NCBI RefSeq assembly: GCF_002368115.1
Contig: NZ_AP018316.1
Location: 392,522-456,521 of the forward strand
Length of the DNA: 64,000 nucleotides
Reading direction: 5' to 3'
DNA from: Dolichospermum compactum NIES-806
Lineage (GTDB): Bacteria; Cyanobacteriota; Cyanobacteriia; Cyanobacteriales; Nostocaceae
Below are positions 40,974-51,662 of this stretch, piece by piece. The translations under genes were made by a program, and so were the position numbers. The notes beneath the pieces are model-generated. The model had not been told where the DNA came from. It was given only the letters and a program-made list of their open reading frames with translations, and did not search any database. Each line of letters begins with the position of its first letter. The first letter of the stretch is position 1.

Positions 40974-43737
40974 ATGCAGCCGGAACAACAACGGATTTTA
41001 GGTTACTTTCTCGAAGAAGCCAGAGAACACCTAAACACTATTGAACAAGGATTACTGAATCTTCAACGGACTCTGGAAGATTCAGAAATGATTAATGAAG
41101 TTTTCCGTGCAGCCCACTCTATCAAAGGTGATGCGGCCATGTTAGGTCTGAGTAGTATTCAGCACACATCCCACCGTCTTGAGGATTGCTTCAAAATTCT
41201 TAAAGAACATCCTATTCAAGTAGACCAAAGGTTAGAGTCTTTGCTACTGGATATCTGTGATACATTGAAAGCCCTGATAGACAATCTTGGCAATCCCTTT
41301 GGTTTATCAGAAGAAAAAGCTCAAGCTTTGATGGCAAAAACTGAACCAATAATGCAATGGCTGAATGAGCATATAGAACTACTGGTAAAACAGGGTAATA
41401 ATGAAGTATTAAACCCTCATAACGCATCCGCAACCCGGTTACAAATAGAGTCGCCTGTTTCCCCACAGATACAAAATTCACCTGTACCAAGCAAACAAAA
41501 TCAGGATTGGACACAGTTTCAAACACAGGTGTTACAAATTCTGCGGGAAATGTTGCAACAGTTTAAAAAAACTAACCTAGAGACTTCCCGCAACAATTTA
41601 CAAGAATGCTGTCATCAATTAGCAAAAATTGGTAGAGAATTAAATTTATCAAATTGGTGCAATCTATGTGAATCAGCAGCCCTGGCTATATCCAATCCCG
41701 ATAATAGTTATTTAACTTTAGCCAAAATAATTATTACTGAAATTAAGCAAGCGCAAGAATTAGTTCTCCAACATAAAGATACGGAAATTACTATTAGTCA
41801 ACAATTAGAAAATCTGTTTCCTCTTACACAACTGGAGTTATTAGAATTTGAAGAAACGGAACCTGGGGAAATTTTATTTACAGATACGACAGAAATAAAT
41901 TTAAAATCCAATAGAAATGGATTTATTGATCCACCTTTGTTTGATAATCAATCAACTGTGATTCAGCATTCTCCATCTGAGTTAAACACTCTGGCTGATT
42001 TATTTGAAGGCGATACCCCCGATTTAGAAGATAATTGGCAACAAGAAGAAATATTAGAAGATGTCACTAGCTATCAGTTACAAATTACCAACAGTGAAGT
42101 TGAAGATAATAATCACAATTTAGCTGATTTTCTCTTCTTTGAAGATGACAATACACATAAAATAACTGCAAATAATCATGAAGATTTAAGTCTCTTGTTT
42201 GATGATAGTTTATTAGAATCAGGGAATATAGCTGAAACAGTTAGTTCTCAACTGATAGAAACTAGTAATCTGTTGTCAAATCAGACAGATTTACAATTTC
42301 CATCAGATGATGTATTACTAGAATTAATCTCAATTTCCAGAGAATCTCGTCAGCTTAATTCTGAAAATGAGACAAATAGCAGTAATAATTTAGAAGAATT
42401 ATTGACGTTTACTGCCGATGATGAACTAATATTTACGGATGAAACAACTGAATCAAAAAATATTGCAATTTCAGAAATAGTTACAGAATCTCCAATCAGT
42501 TTTGATAATTCCTTTTTATCAGCGAATGCAGATATCAATTCTCCAGCAGAAAATATTCCTACAACTGTAAAAATATCAAAAATAAAACCATCAGCACCAG
42601 AAAGTTTATCATTAGATAATTCATTTACAAAAGCGGTAAAACCCCAGCCACCGCTAGTCAATGAAATTGATGATTTATTCAGTACACCAGAAATAACAAC
42701 TAATCTTGCTAATTCAGTAGATGATCCAGATAACTTCTGGGATGATCTAGGCATAAGTGACTCAGAAAACACTTCTGTAATTAATCAAGATATAGCTAAA
42801 GAACTAGAGGAGAGTTTATTTAGTGCATCTGTTGAAATTGGGACAAAATATCAGCAAGCAACGACAAATAATCATGTAGATAAAAAAGAGTTTGATCTAA
42901 CTTCCCAAGAACAAGAACAATATTTCGATTTATTCTTCACATCAGATAGCGATACTGGGGCGCAAGCCATAGGTAATTTATTTAGTGATGTTATAGATGC
43001 AGAATCTAACAATGTTTCCGAATCTAGAGAATTATTCCTACCAGAAATTAATAATTTTTCTCAACCTCCAGAAATAACGGCAGAACAAGAAATTTTTGAG
43101 CCTGTTGAAGAATTCCCATAATCGCGGGTTTAGCGAAATTGAAATGGATCGGTTTACGCCCTTCCATATCCTGGCACAAGAAATGATCGAGTTCATCGTG
43201 CGAGTTCGGGAGTCAGGCAGTGATATTGACTTTGTTACCGAAGAAACAGAACAGGTCGTCAGACAGTTACGCCAAGCAACTAGTACCGCAAGGCGTTCGT
43301 CAAAAGTCAAAAGTCAAAAGTCAAAACGAATATACAATGAGCTTTCCAGTAGTTTGGAATGGTCTATTTATTTCCGCCGACCTGTACTAGTCAACTACAA
43401 GAAGGATTAACAAAAGCCCGAATGGTTCCATTTACCCAAGCTGTTGATCCTTTGCGGCGAGGGGTACGGGATAATGCCATTAGATATGGCAAACAAGTAC
43501 AATTAGTCACAGAAGGAGTGGATACCTTAGTTGACAAGATGATTTTAGATCGTCTCACAGACCCATTGACTCACATGGTCAATAATGCGATCGCTCACGG
43601 CATTGAAACCCCAGAAGCTAGACAAGCCGCAGGTAAATCACACGTAGGTATCATTAATATTCGCGCCCTACAACAAGGAAACCAAACCATTATTTCTGTC
43701 AGTGACGACGGCGCAGGTATTGATAAGAAGCACTTTT
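40974..43737 (+). pseudogene. CheA-like hybrid kinase, frameshifted and 3'-truncated
   Basis: The first frame (to 43121, 715 codons) has an N-terminal HPt domain with the phosphorylatable His in FRAAHSIKGDA (about residue 48). A second helical domain follows, then a very long acidic Asp/Glu/Asn/Ser-rich linker (about 270-715). After a frame change the dimerisation helices appear (MDRFTPFHILAQEMIEFIVR). A TCAAAAG repeat insertion (43283-43340) follows, then the kinase start (ARMVPFTQAVDPLRRGVRDN, NAIAHGIETPEARQAAGK, SDDGAGID) ends abruptly at 43737. The rest of the ATPase, CheW and receiver parts are gone. Confidence 0.8.
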
Positions 43738-43839
43738 AGAAGCAGCTTCGCGGATGCTAAAAGGAGAAAACCTCGTAGTTACAGTTTAACGAAGAATATT
43801 AGGGGCAATCCCCTCGTGGTTGCTCAGAATCGTAGGGTT

Positions 43840-45672
43840 CTACTTTTGACCATTGGTAGATTTTTCTACATAGGGACAATACTTAGCCACCAGACTGGCT
43901 AAAAGCTTTAAATCTATTGGCTTAGAAATATACTCATTAACACCAGCCGCAAAACAACTTTCACAATCGCCCTTCATAGCCATAGCCGTTTGAGCAATAA
44001 TCGGTATATGCTGATATTTTGGGGTTTCTCGTAATTGCTGCACCAAATTTAAACCATTAGCATCAGGTAAACTCACATCCATCAAAATCACGGCTGCTTC
44101 TATTTCTTCGAGACTATTCCACATTTTTGCCCCATTCTTCACCCAATTAACCTGATATCCTAATCTTCTTAAATAAATTCCCATTAATTCCCCATTGGGT
44201 AAATCATCTTCCACCAGCAAAATTACGGGCGAGGGAGTCATATCATTATCACAAGGATGACTAACCACTTCTAAATCATATTCTGCTGTTGTTTCTATAG
44301 CTGCTAAAACTCCTCCCGTTGGTTTAAGAGGAAGTAAAACACTAAAACGAGAACCTTGATCAACTACAGATTCTAACTCTAAATAACCACCATGAATTTC
44401 TGCTAATTTTTGAGTCACTACCAACCCCAAACCAGTACCTTCATTACGACCGGCTGCGGGATTAACCACTTGACTATAGGGTTGAAACAGTCGAGATTGA
44501 TCTTCAAAAGAAATACCTGTACCAGTATCCCAAACTGTAAACCGCAAAAATCCATCTTGACTAGAAACCTGTAAGCCCACATTACCTTTCATCGTGAATT
44601 TAATCGCATTGAAAAGTAAATTCAATAACATCTGTTTAAGTCGCAAAGGATCAGCGATGATGTTTTTAATCTCTGGTTCAATTTCTAAACGCAGTGTTAA
44701 ACCTTTATTAGCAGCTTTCTCTTTCACCAAAGCTAAAACATTCCGACACAAAGTAGAAATATCAACTAGTTCCCATTGTACTTCTAGCTGGTTGGCTTCA
44801 ATTTTAGAGAGATCCAAAATATCATTAATTAATCCTAATAAATGCTTACCACTAGATTGAATAATTTGTAAATACTCTTGATGACGGGCTTTCTCAGGTT
44901 CATAACCCTGTGCTAATAGCAAATGGGTAAAACCAATAATTGAACTTAGGGGAGTGCGGATTTCATGACTAGTATTTGCCAAAAACTGATTTTTAAGTTG
45001 ATTACTCCGTTCTAGTTCTTGATTAAAATTAGCTAAATCCTGGTAATACTTTTGAGAAGATTGTATTTGTGCAAGTTGGGTTAAGGCTGTGCGACAATTT
45101 TCCACAGTTTTTGTGACTAATTGTAACTTGAGCGGGTAAAAAGTATCCTTGAGTAATTTACAGTCGGATGAAAGATTGGTTGTGCAGATGATTAACCACG
45201 CTTTTATTCCTTGGGTATCCTCAAATAAATACCAAGCACTTTGGTATTTTTGAGTTTCCATTTGCTGTACATCTTGGAGATTGATAGATTTATGCAACCT
45301 CAAAGATAGCTTTTTCTCAGTTGGAGACATTACCCCGAAATTGGGAGTTAATGATGATGAATGGGAAATATAAGAGATTTGACCAACTATTTGCTGTGGT
45401 TCAAATAGGGCAATACTTACAATATACTGGGTAACCGCAATTAAACTATCACTTAACGCTTTGTGAAGTTCATTGACAACGATTTGAAAAATTTCTGCTT
45501 CTGTGGCTATTCCTAATGCAGTCTTAGTAGCCACAGAAATTAGATAATCCTGGAGACGAATTTGCAACTGATTTAAGCTGCTTTCCAGCCACAACTGATA
45601 CCGCAGATTTTCCATTGGTGTCAGCCGATGGTTTCCATTTATTTGTGAGTTTCGTTCTGTTGACACTCTCAC
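43840..45672 (-). CDS. Hybrid sensor histidine kinase with C-terminal receiver
   Basis: 610 residues. The N-terminal ~200 are a GAF-like or unrecognised sensor. HisKA has the H-box NTSHEIRTPLSSIIGF (about 230-245). The HATPase_c shows the N-box (LLFNAIKFT), G1 (DTGTGI) and G2 (GRNEGTGLGL). The receiver (about 480-600) has the phospho-acceptor Asp in VILMDVSLPDANG (about 530) and Lys in YISKPID. It is soluble: no membrane segments. The stop lies 100 bp from the broken cheA, convergent to it. A partner regulator is not evident. Confidence 0.88.
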   Translation of the reverse strand: MRVSTERNSQINGNHRLTPMENLRYQLWLESSLNQLQIRLQDYLISVATKTALGIATEAEIFQIVVNELHKALSDSLIAVTQYIVSIALFEPQQIVGQISYISHSSSLTPNFGVMSPTEKKLSLRLHKSINLQDVQQMETQKYQSAWYLFEDTQGIKAWLIICTTNLSSDCKLLKDTFYPLKLQLVTKTVENCRTALTQLAQIQSSQKYYQDLANFNQELERSNQLKNQFLANTSHEIRTPLSSIIGFTHLLLAQGYEPEKARHQEYLQIIQSSGKHLLGLINDILDLSKIEANQLEVQWELVDISTLCRNVLALVKEKAANKGLTLRLEIEPEIKNIIADPLRLKQMLLNLLFNAIKFTMKGNVGLQVSSQDGFLRFTVWDTGTGISFEDQSRLFQPYSQVVNPAAGRNEGTGLGLVVTQKLAEIHGGYLELESVVDQGSRFSVLLPLKPTGGVLAAIETTAEYDLEVVSHPCDNDMTPSPVILLVEDDLPNGELMGIYLRRLGYQVNWVKNGAKMWNSLEEIEAAVILMDVSLPDANGLNLVQQLRETPKYQHIPIIAQTAMAMKGDCESCFAAGVNEYISKPIDLKLLASLVAKYCPYVEKSTNGQK

Positions 45673-46279
45673 TGTCTTTAGACACTGAGATTCTTTAATC
45701 CATGAGCCAACTTGCTTTCATCAGGATTACTCCAACTAAATTAGAGATCCATTCTCTTAAGGTGTTAATTCTGGTATGCCCTAGCTTACTCGATTCTTAG
45801 GTCGCGCTTCGCTATCAATAATTTTATTGTTTACCAAATTTAGCTTTCCTAAACTGCAATACCCTTAGGTATGACTACGCACTCAACCAAATTAGTTAAG
45901 TTTTTACGTTGTTTAGTTATACTTAAATTCTAGGAATGAGTCCCATTATATCACATCTACTGTTACCACTCAAGAGCTTGAGCAAATTAATTAGCCCGTG
46001 TCGCTTATATCTTAGGTCTAAAGACACGTTCGCTTTACGCTTACTGGGCAATCCTGTAAGCTTGAAAATTGCTGCATGGTCAACTAGACCGTTGAAAAAA
46101 CATTCTGCTCACAAATAATGTAAACAGTATTTATGTATATTAACCTACAAATGCTTTTTATATATAACCCATAACTGGCATTGCCGAATGTGACGAAGAT
46201 CCCAAGAATGATTGAATACAATCACTTACTGAATAGCAACTTCAAAAATTCACAATAATTTCACAGTAACATCATATTT
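45673..46279. other. Spacer upstream of the permease gene
   Basis: 607 bp without a supported gene. Contains the GTCTAAAGACACG dispersed repeat (45970-46056). The 60-codon frame at 45936 is built on that repeat and is not called. Confidence 0.5.
45970..46056. repeat. GTCGCTTATATCT(C/T)AGGTCTAAAG dispersed repeat, copy 2
   Basis: GAGCTTGAGC...GTGTCGCTTATATCTTAGG, TCTAAAGACACGTTCGC, TTTACGCTTACTGGGCAATC and CTGTAAG match 17583-17668 closely. Confidence 0.75.
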
Positions 46280-47149
46280 ATGGATATTACACAATTTGCT
46301 CAATTGATTATTAACGGTATTGCTGTCGGTAGTATTATCGCCTTAGCCGCAGTAGGACTAACCTTAACCTATGGGATTTTGCGGTTGTCTAATTTTGCTC
46401 ACGGTGATTTTCTCACATTGGGCGCTTATTTGACTCTCATGGTCAATGCGATGGGTCTAAATATTTGGTTATCCATGATTGTGGCTACCGTGGGAACTGT
46501 GGGAGGAATGTTACTGGCAGAAAAATTACTGTGGTCAAAAATGCGGTCTATCCGTGCTAGTTCCACAACTCTGATTATTATCTCTATCGGTCTGGCTTTA
46601 TTTCTCCGCAATGGGATTATTTTTCTTTGGGGGGGTAAAAACCAAAATTATAATTTACCCGTGATTCCAGCTTTAGAATTTGGGACTTTAAAAATACCGC
46701 AAAATCAGTTATTGGTACTGGGGTTAGCGATTCTGGCGATTTTATCCCTCCACTACTTGCTACAAAATACGAAAATTGGTAAGGCGATGCGGGCAGTAGC
46801 TGATGATTTAGATTTAGCGAGAGTATCTGGTATTAATGTTGATAGAGTAATTTTGTGGACTTGGGTAATTGCTGGGACATTCACTTCTTTAGGTGGCAGT
46901 ATGTACGGGCTAATTACAGCGGTGCGTCCAAATATGGGTTGGTTTTTGATTTTACCTTTGTTTGCTTCAGTGATTTTGGGGGGAATTGGCAATCCTTACG
47001 GAGCGATCGCCGCAGCCTTTATCATTGGTATTGCCCAAGAAGTTAGCACCCCCTGGCTAGGTTCACAGTATAAGCAAGGTGTAGCCTTACTAATCATGAT
47101 TGTGGTGCTGCTTATTCGCCCCAAAGGTTTATTCAAAGGCACGATTTAA
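46280..47149 (+). CDS. Branched-chain/neutral amino acid ABC permease (LivH/NatD type)
   Basis: 289 residues with eight or so hydrophobic segments. Motifs GSIIALAAVGLTLTYGILRL, FAHGDFLTLGAYL and the coupling-helix text AVADDLDLARVSGINVDRVI are characteristic of LivH permeases. In Nostoc the N-I uptake system for neutral and hydrophobic amino acids uses NatC/NatD permeases, and this gene fits NatD. No substrate-binding protein, second permease or ATPase is adjacent. Confidence 0.9.
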   Translation: MDITQFAQLIINGIAVGSIIALAAVGLTLTYGILRLSNFAHGDFLTLGAYLTLMVNAMGLNIWLSMIVATVGTVGGMLLAEKLLWSKMRSIRASSTTLIIISIGLALFLRNGIIFLWGGKNQNYNLPVIPALEFGTLKIPQNQLLVLGLAILAILSLHYLLQNTKIGKAMRAVADDLDLARVSGINVDRVILWTWVIAGTFTSLGGSMYGLITAVRPNMGWFLILPLFASVILGGIGNPYGAIAAAFIIGIAQEVSTPWLGSQYKQGVALLIMIVVLLIRPKGLFKGTI

Positions 47150-47170
47150 ACAGCACCGGTCTACTTCTAA

Positions 47171-47290
47171 CTATTCAATGATGTGGAAGTAGTAAGCTGC
47201 TACCAAAAAGTTAACAGCCAAAAGTAACAATGCCCAACCAGTACGGAAAACGTAGGAAGGTTTAGCAGCGGGTTTGCCTTTAGCAGTCAT
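47171..47290 (-). CDS. psaX: Photosystem I subunit PsaX
   Basis: 39 residues: MTAKGKPAAKPSYVFRTGWA, LLLLAVNFLVAAYYFHIIE. A short basic stroma-facing N-terminus and one transmembrane helix (about 18-36). Closely resembles Thermosynechococcus PsaX (pattern KPxYxFRTxWAxLLLAxNFLVAAYYF). It binds one chlorophyll at the PSI periphery. An AGGAGAACC RBS (47292-47300) precedes the ATG. Too short for most gene finders. Convergent with the permease gene, 21 bp between stops. Confidence 0.9.
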   Translation of the reverse strand: MTAKGKPAAKPSYVFRTGWALLLLAVNFLVAAYYFHIIE

Positions 47291-47374
47291 AAGCGGTTCT
47301 CCTAATTTAGTGACTTTTTAAGAAATAGCAAACTCACGCACCAATTTTGCAAATTCTTTAAAAATATTTTTGTA

Positions 47375-47422
<48 letters not shown>

Positions 47423-47496
47423 AAGAAAGAAGAAAGACATTTATACCCCTACTACCCTACTACCCCTACTACCCTACTCCCCCTGGTCCCCTGCCT

Positions 47497-48393
47497 CTAC
47501 TCCTCCCCAGCGTGATAGGAACTGCGAACCAGGGGACCGGAACGGACGTGATTAAATCCCATTTCCTTGGCTATATTACCCAGTTCGGTAAATTCCTCTG
47601 GAGTCCAATATTTTTTAACAGGTAGATGGTCTAAAGAAGGGCGCATATATTGACCAATGGTGAGGCGATCGCATTTTACAGATCGCAAATCCGCCATTGT
47701 CTCAATTAATTCCTCCATAGTTTCCCCATGTCCCACCATCACACCTGACTTCGTAGGAAGCTGATCATTCAACTCCTTAACCGTCGCTAATACAGCCAAC
47801 GAACGGTCATATTTTGCTCCTCGGCGCACAGTTGGAGTTAACCTGCGGACTGTTTCGACATTATGGTTAAAACAAGCCGGTTGAGCCTGAATAATCATGG
47901 CTAAACTGTGACGTTGAACTGCCACACCCCCACCACCCCAAAAATCCGATGTCAGCACCTCAATTTGAGTATCGGGATTCATCTGGCGAATAGTCTCCAT
48001 TGTCCTCACAAAATGACCAGCCCCTCCATCAGCCAAGTCATCACGGGCGACAGAAGTTAATACCACATACCGCAACCCTAAAAGCCGTACCGATTCCGCC
48101 ACCTTTTGAGGTTCTTCCTCATCCAACGCCATTGGCGCATGACCTTTATCTACTTGACAAAAAGCACAGGCGCGGGTGCAAGTTGGCCCCATTAATAAAA
48201 AAGTTGCTGTTTTTTGGGCGTAGCATTCACCCCGATTTGGACAACGACCTTCTTCACAAATTGTGTGAATTTGTCGCTGCTTAATGATACGTTGGACAGT
48301 AGAGATTTCACTGGCTTTGCCAATGGGCCGACGCAACCAGCTAGGCATAGTCATGATTTCTGACTTGATATCAACTTGTTGTGGAGAATTCAT
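47497..48393 (-). CDS. lipA: Lipoyl synthase (second copy)
   Basis: 298 residues. The same radical-SAM reaction as the product of 15371-16240 but clearly diverged. Auxiliary cluster C46-x4-C51-x5-C57, SAM cluster C72-x3-C76-x2-C79, C-terminal R-S-S-Y in LVRSSYHAGE. It has an insert FWGGGGVAVQRH near residue 165. Many cyanobacteria keep two lipA genes. Their division of labour is not visible from sequence. An alternative start is MTMPSW at residue 14. Confidence 0.92.
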   Translation of the reverse strand: MNSPQQVDIKSEIMTMPSWLRRPIGKASEISTVQRIIKQRQIHTICEEGRCPNRGECYAQKTATFLLMGPTCTRACAFCQVDKGHAPMALDEEEPQKVAESVRLLGLRYVVLTSVARDDLADGGAGHFVRTMETIRQMNPDTQIEVLTSDFWGGGGVAVQRHSLAMIIQAQPACFNHNVETVRRLTPTVRRGAKYDRSLAVLATVKELNDQLPTKSGVMVGHGETMEELIETMADLRSVKCDRLTIGQYMRPSLDHLPVKKYWTPEEFTELGNIAKEMGFNHVRSGPLVRSSYHAGEE

Positions 48394-48719
48394 ATAACGA
48401 TTTGTTAATTAGGCAAAAAGTAGGAGCGCGTAATGACTATTTACATAGAGGTACTGTAATTTCAGATATACCCCAAACTGAGAAGTTAGATTAATAAATC
48501 TTTCACTACACAGGATATTAGTTGTGTGTAGTCTACACAACTATGATACAAATTGATCAGAACACCAGTGAGAGTTTCCTACAACAGCTGTGATTTTAGA
48601 ACTTTGTGTCAGAAAACACTCACCCCAATCTACATAAATTTTAGATATAGTGAGAGAATTCCTAAAAGCAGTCGGCAACCAGCCATCTAAACATAAAATT
48701 TTTAGTAGAGTAATCAACT
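48394..48719. other. Spacer before response-regulator stub
   Basis: 326 bp, AT-rich. A short inverted pair TAGTTGTGTGTAG/CTACACAACTA lies around 48516-48545 and may be a hairpin. No gene recognised. Confidence 0.35.
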
Positions 48720-48884
48720 GTGGCAAGTAACAAAATTTTAGTTATTGACGACACTACCGTTGTCAGGGTAAAAGTACGAGAAATGTTACCACCAGGTAAT
48801 TTTGAGGTAATAGAAGCCAAGGATGGGTTAGAAGGATACAACCTCATATCTCAAGAATTATTAACCGCAGGTGGACGCAGATAA
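48720..48884 (+). pseudogene. Response regulator, N-terminal stub
   Basis: From the GTG at 48720: VASNKILVIDDTTVVRVKVR, EMLPPGNFEVIEAKDGLEGY, NLISQELLTAG. The DD pair of a CheY-like receiver is present but the frame dies in CGCAGATAAACGCAGATAA repeat DNA before the phospho-acceptor strand. The start resembles receivers linked to cyanobacterial phototaxis/motility operons (HmpB-like). That is a loose comparison. Confidence 0.7.
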
Positions 48885-49148
48885 ACGCAGATAAAGACGG
48901 ATGAATTAATGAATTTCATGATTCTGTGAAGCCTCACATAAATTTGGTATTGTTGCTGTTTAACAACAAAAATGGGTAATTGAATATTGAAGACCAGCTT
49001 CATTACCAATTACCCATTACCAATTATTTAGGAATAACTTAAAATCGTAACCGCTCAATAATCCGGGGTAAATCCTTCCATGACAAGCCTCAAATGGCGT
49101 AAAATCGTCCCCGAATGGGTAGTCCGCCCCCATTTATTGAGCGGATAC
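48885..49148. other. Spacer with inverted-repeat element downstream of ndhB
   Basis: CCGCTCAATAA (49051-49061) and TTATTGAGCGG (49134-49144) are exact inverted repeats about 70 bp apart, with partly complementary outer flanks. A MITE-like structure or terminator. The 27-codon frame inside (from 49080) is not called. Also an ATTACCCATTACCAATTA tract near 49003-49025. Confidence 0.4.
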
Positions 49149-50711
49149 TTAAAATCCCTGTGACTCCTTGTTTGTAATAACACTAACTTGTGTACTGGCA
49201 ACTTTTGCTGCTTGTAACATGGGAGTGTTAGTAACAGAATTGTTAGCTAAAGTAAACAAGGGATTGGATAAGATTCCAGAAATAGTAGTAGCTATTAAAG
49301 TTACTATCAAACCCACTTGTAAAGGTCTCAGTCCTGGTAAATCCCAACGAACTTGGGGATAATTCTTCACTACATCGGACATTTCTTGAGGTTCTTTGAC
49401 TACCATCATTTTCACTACACGAATGTAGTAATAGATGGAAACCACACTGGTAACTAAACCTAGTAAAACTAACCAGTAAAGACCAGCTTGCCAACCTGCC
49501 CAAAATAAGTAAATTTTCCCGAAAAATCCGGCTAGTGGGGGAATACCACCCAAGGATAAGAGAGAAACACTCAAACCCAGTGTTAAAAGTGGGTCTTTTT
49601 GATACAAACCGGAGTATTCAGAAATTTGGTCTGTTCCTGTTCGCAGTGAGAACAATACCACACAGGTAAAGCCGCAGAGGTTCATAAACAGGTATACCAG
49701 TAGATAGAAAATCATACTGGAATAGCCGGCATCAGTTCCCGCGATTAAGCCAATCATCACAAATCCAGCTTGGGCAATGGATGAGTAAGCTAACATCCGT
49801 TTCATGCTAGTTTGGGCTAGTGCGACAACGTTACCCAGTACCATACTCAGCACAGCAAGGGCAGTGAAGACAAATCTCCATTCATCTGCCACGATAGGGA
49901 AAACGGTGGTTAAGAGACGGATAGCCAAGGCAAATCCGGCGGCTTTAGAACCGACAGATAAAAAGGCAATAACTGGGGTTGGTGCGCCTTCATAAACGTC
50001 TGGTGTCCATTGGTGGAAAGGTGCAGCGGAGATTTTGAAACCAATACCCGCAATCACGAAAACCAGAGCAATTACTAAACATAGAGACTGACCAACATTT
50101 GCTGTAGCGATACCTTGAGCGATCGCACTTAGTTCTGTCTGTCCACCGGATAACCCATACAGCAGGGAGACACCATACAAAAACACCGCTGTACTAGAAG
50201 CACCAATTAACAGGTATTTCAACGCTGCTTCATTGGAACGGGGGTCACGTTTTGTATAACCTGTCAACAAATAAGAGGAAATACTCAAGGCTTCTAAGGA
50301 GATGAAAATCATCACCAACTCATTAGCACCGGATAAAAACATTCCTCCCAAAGTCGCAGTCATCAAAATGGCAATAAATTCGGCTAAAGGCGTACCACTT
50401 TGTTCAACGTAGCGAATTGACATTAGTATTGTTGACATTGCTGACAGGGCGATAATTCCCCGAAAGACAATACTCAGGTCATCACCATTAAAGCTACCAG
50501 TAAAGGCAATGGGGTTAGTTGTATCCCATTGGAAGTATAGAGCAATAATCGCGGCTGTTAAACCGAGGGTAGCTAGATATCCAATCCAGCGAGCAGATGT
50601 CCGTCCCAAAATTAAATCAACAATCAAAACCCCCAAGAGGGTAATCATGACGATTCCCTCTGGTAAAATCGTTCCGGCATTTAACTGGGATGCAAAATTA
50701 GCAAAATCCAT
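49149..50711 (-). CDS. ndhB: NAD(P)H-quinone oxidoreductase subunit 2
   Basis: 520 residues from the ATG at 50711, giving the usual MDFANFASQLNAGTILPEGI start; an in-frame ATG seven codons upstream is less likely. Antiporter-like membrane subunit of the thylakoid NDH-1 complex with about 14 transmembrane helices. It is needed for respiration, cyclic electron flow and CO2 uptake. The conserved Lys/Glu region (ANELVMIFISLEALSISSYL) is present. Monocistronic here. Confidence 0.96.
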   Translation of the reverse strand: MDFANFASQLNAGTILPEGIVMITLLGVLIVDLILGRTSARWIGYLATLGLTAAIIALYFQWDTTNPIAFTGSFNGDDLSIVFRGIIALSAMSTILMSIRYVEQSGTPLAEFIAILMTATLGGMFLSGANELVMIFISLEALSISSYLLTGYTKRDPRSNEAALKYLLIGASSTAVFLYGVSLLYGLSGGQTELSAIAQGIATANVGQSLCLVIALVFVIAGIGFKISAAPFHQWTPDVYEGAPTPVIAFLSVGSKAAGFALAIRLLTTVFPIVADEWRFVFTALAVLSMVLGNVVALAQTSMKRMLAYSSIAQAGFVMIGLIAGTDAGYSSMIFYLLVYLFMNLCGFTCVVLFSLRTGTDQISEYSGLYQKDPLLTLGLSVSLLSLGGIPPLAGFFGKIYLFWAGWQAGLYWLVLLGLVTSVVSIYYYIRVVKMMVVKEPQEMSDVVKNYPQVRWDLPGLRPLQVGLIVTLIATTISGILSNPLFTLANNSVTNTPMLQAAKVASTQVSVITNKESQGF

Positions 50712-50960
50712 GAGATGTATAGGTTTTAGCAATTAAACATTAGGGCTAACACAAGTTTATTCTATCTATACTTCTGAACTAAAATTGCATTGATCTTTCT
50801 ATCTTTAACAGTTGAAAATTTGTATATTTAATTTTAGCTATCCGCAAATGTACCGCAATAACTCAAAATAAACAGTCGAGTACATAACTGAACTGTTCAG
50901 AGTGGGCCGATTTTCCTGAAAGAGTTAATACCGTAGAGAGTAATCATGGCTTAAAGCACT

Positions 50961-51587
50961 TTATCTGCCAGCCTTTAAAACTTGTTCTGCTGTCAGTTTG
51001 AAATTTGGGAATGTCGGCGAAGTAATAGGTTGATTGCCTCGAATCTGCTGAATTTCATACTCTCCTTTGACTAAGGTACAAATGGAAAGGGTAGGTTGTT
51101 TCGGTTTCCCAATATGTCGAGTCCCACCTAGACCCGCATAATCCGCAATCCAATATTCAGGAATACCTAAAATTGCGTAGTCTTCAACTTTACGCGCATA
51201 ATCGTTTTGCCAGTTGCTATTAACTACTTCCATCACAAATTTAATCGAACTGCCCAGCGAGAGGATTGATTGGTCATCCCAAAGTAGTTCTTTTGTAAGT
51301 TCATTGCGGTCAACAACCATAACATCAGGTCGAAATGCTGTCATACCCAAGTTAGAAGGACGTAGCAATCCTCGCTGAAGGACAAACCAATTTAAACCTA
51401 TTGCATCAATTTGGGCGCAAATTTTTGTGGTGGTAAAAGCTGAAACTTCTTCATGGTAGCCTGTTGGTTCCAAATCAAACACCTCTCCATCAATCAGTTC
51501 GTAGCGGTTACTGTCACCATAACGGATGATAAAATCGCCAAAACTTAGTAACTGCTGTTGTATTGGTATTTCGGTTGCAATGGTCAT
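50961..51587 (-). CDS. Uma2-family (DUF820) nuclease-like protein
   Basis: 208 residues. RYELIDGEVFDLEPTGYHEE, AFRPDVMVVDRNEL and FVMEVVNSNWQNDYARKVED followed by GIPEYWIADYAGLGG give the Uma2 pattern, a PD-(D/E)XK fold (D in RPDVMVV, E in VMEVV). Uma2 proteins are abundant in cyanobacteria. Role uncertain. The frame is intact. Confidence 0.85.
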   Translation of the reverse strand: MTIATEIPIQQQLLSFGDFIIRYGDSNRYELIDGEVFDLEPTGYHEEVSAFTTTKICAQIDAIGLNWFVLQRGLLRPSNLGMTAFRPDVMVVDRNELTKELLWDDQSILSLGSSIKFVMEVVNSNWQNDYARKVEDYAILGIPEYWIADYAGLGGTRHIGKPKQPTLSICTLVKGEYEIQQIRGNQPITSPTFPNFKLTAEQVLKAGR

Positions 51588-51662
51588 AGGTCAACTTAGC
51601 CGCATTAATATCATCACTCTAGCATTTTCGCTAAATCCATCCTTCGCCGTTTTTTCAAATTC

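Noticed and set aside
49080..49163. 27-residue gene downstream of ndhB
   Set aside because: It sits inside an inverted-repeat element and has no RBS; coding cannot be supported.
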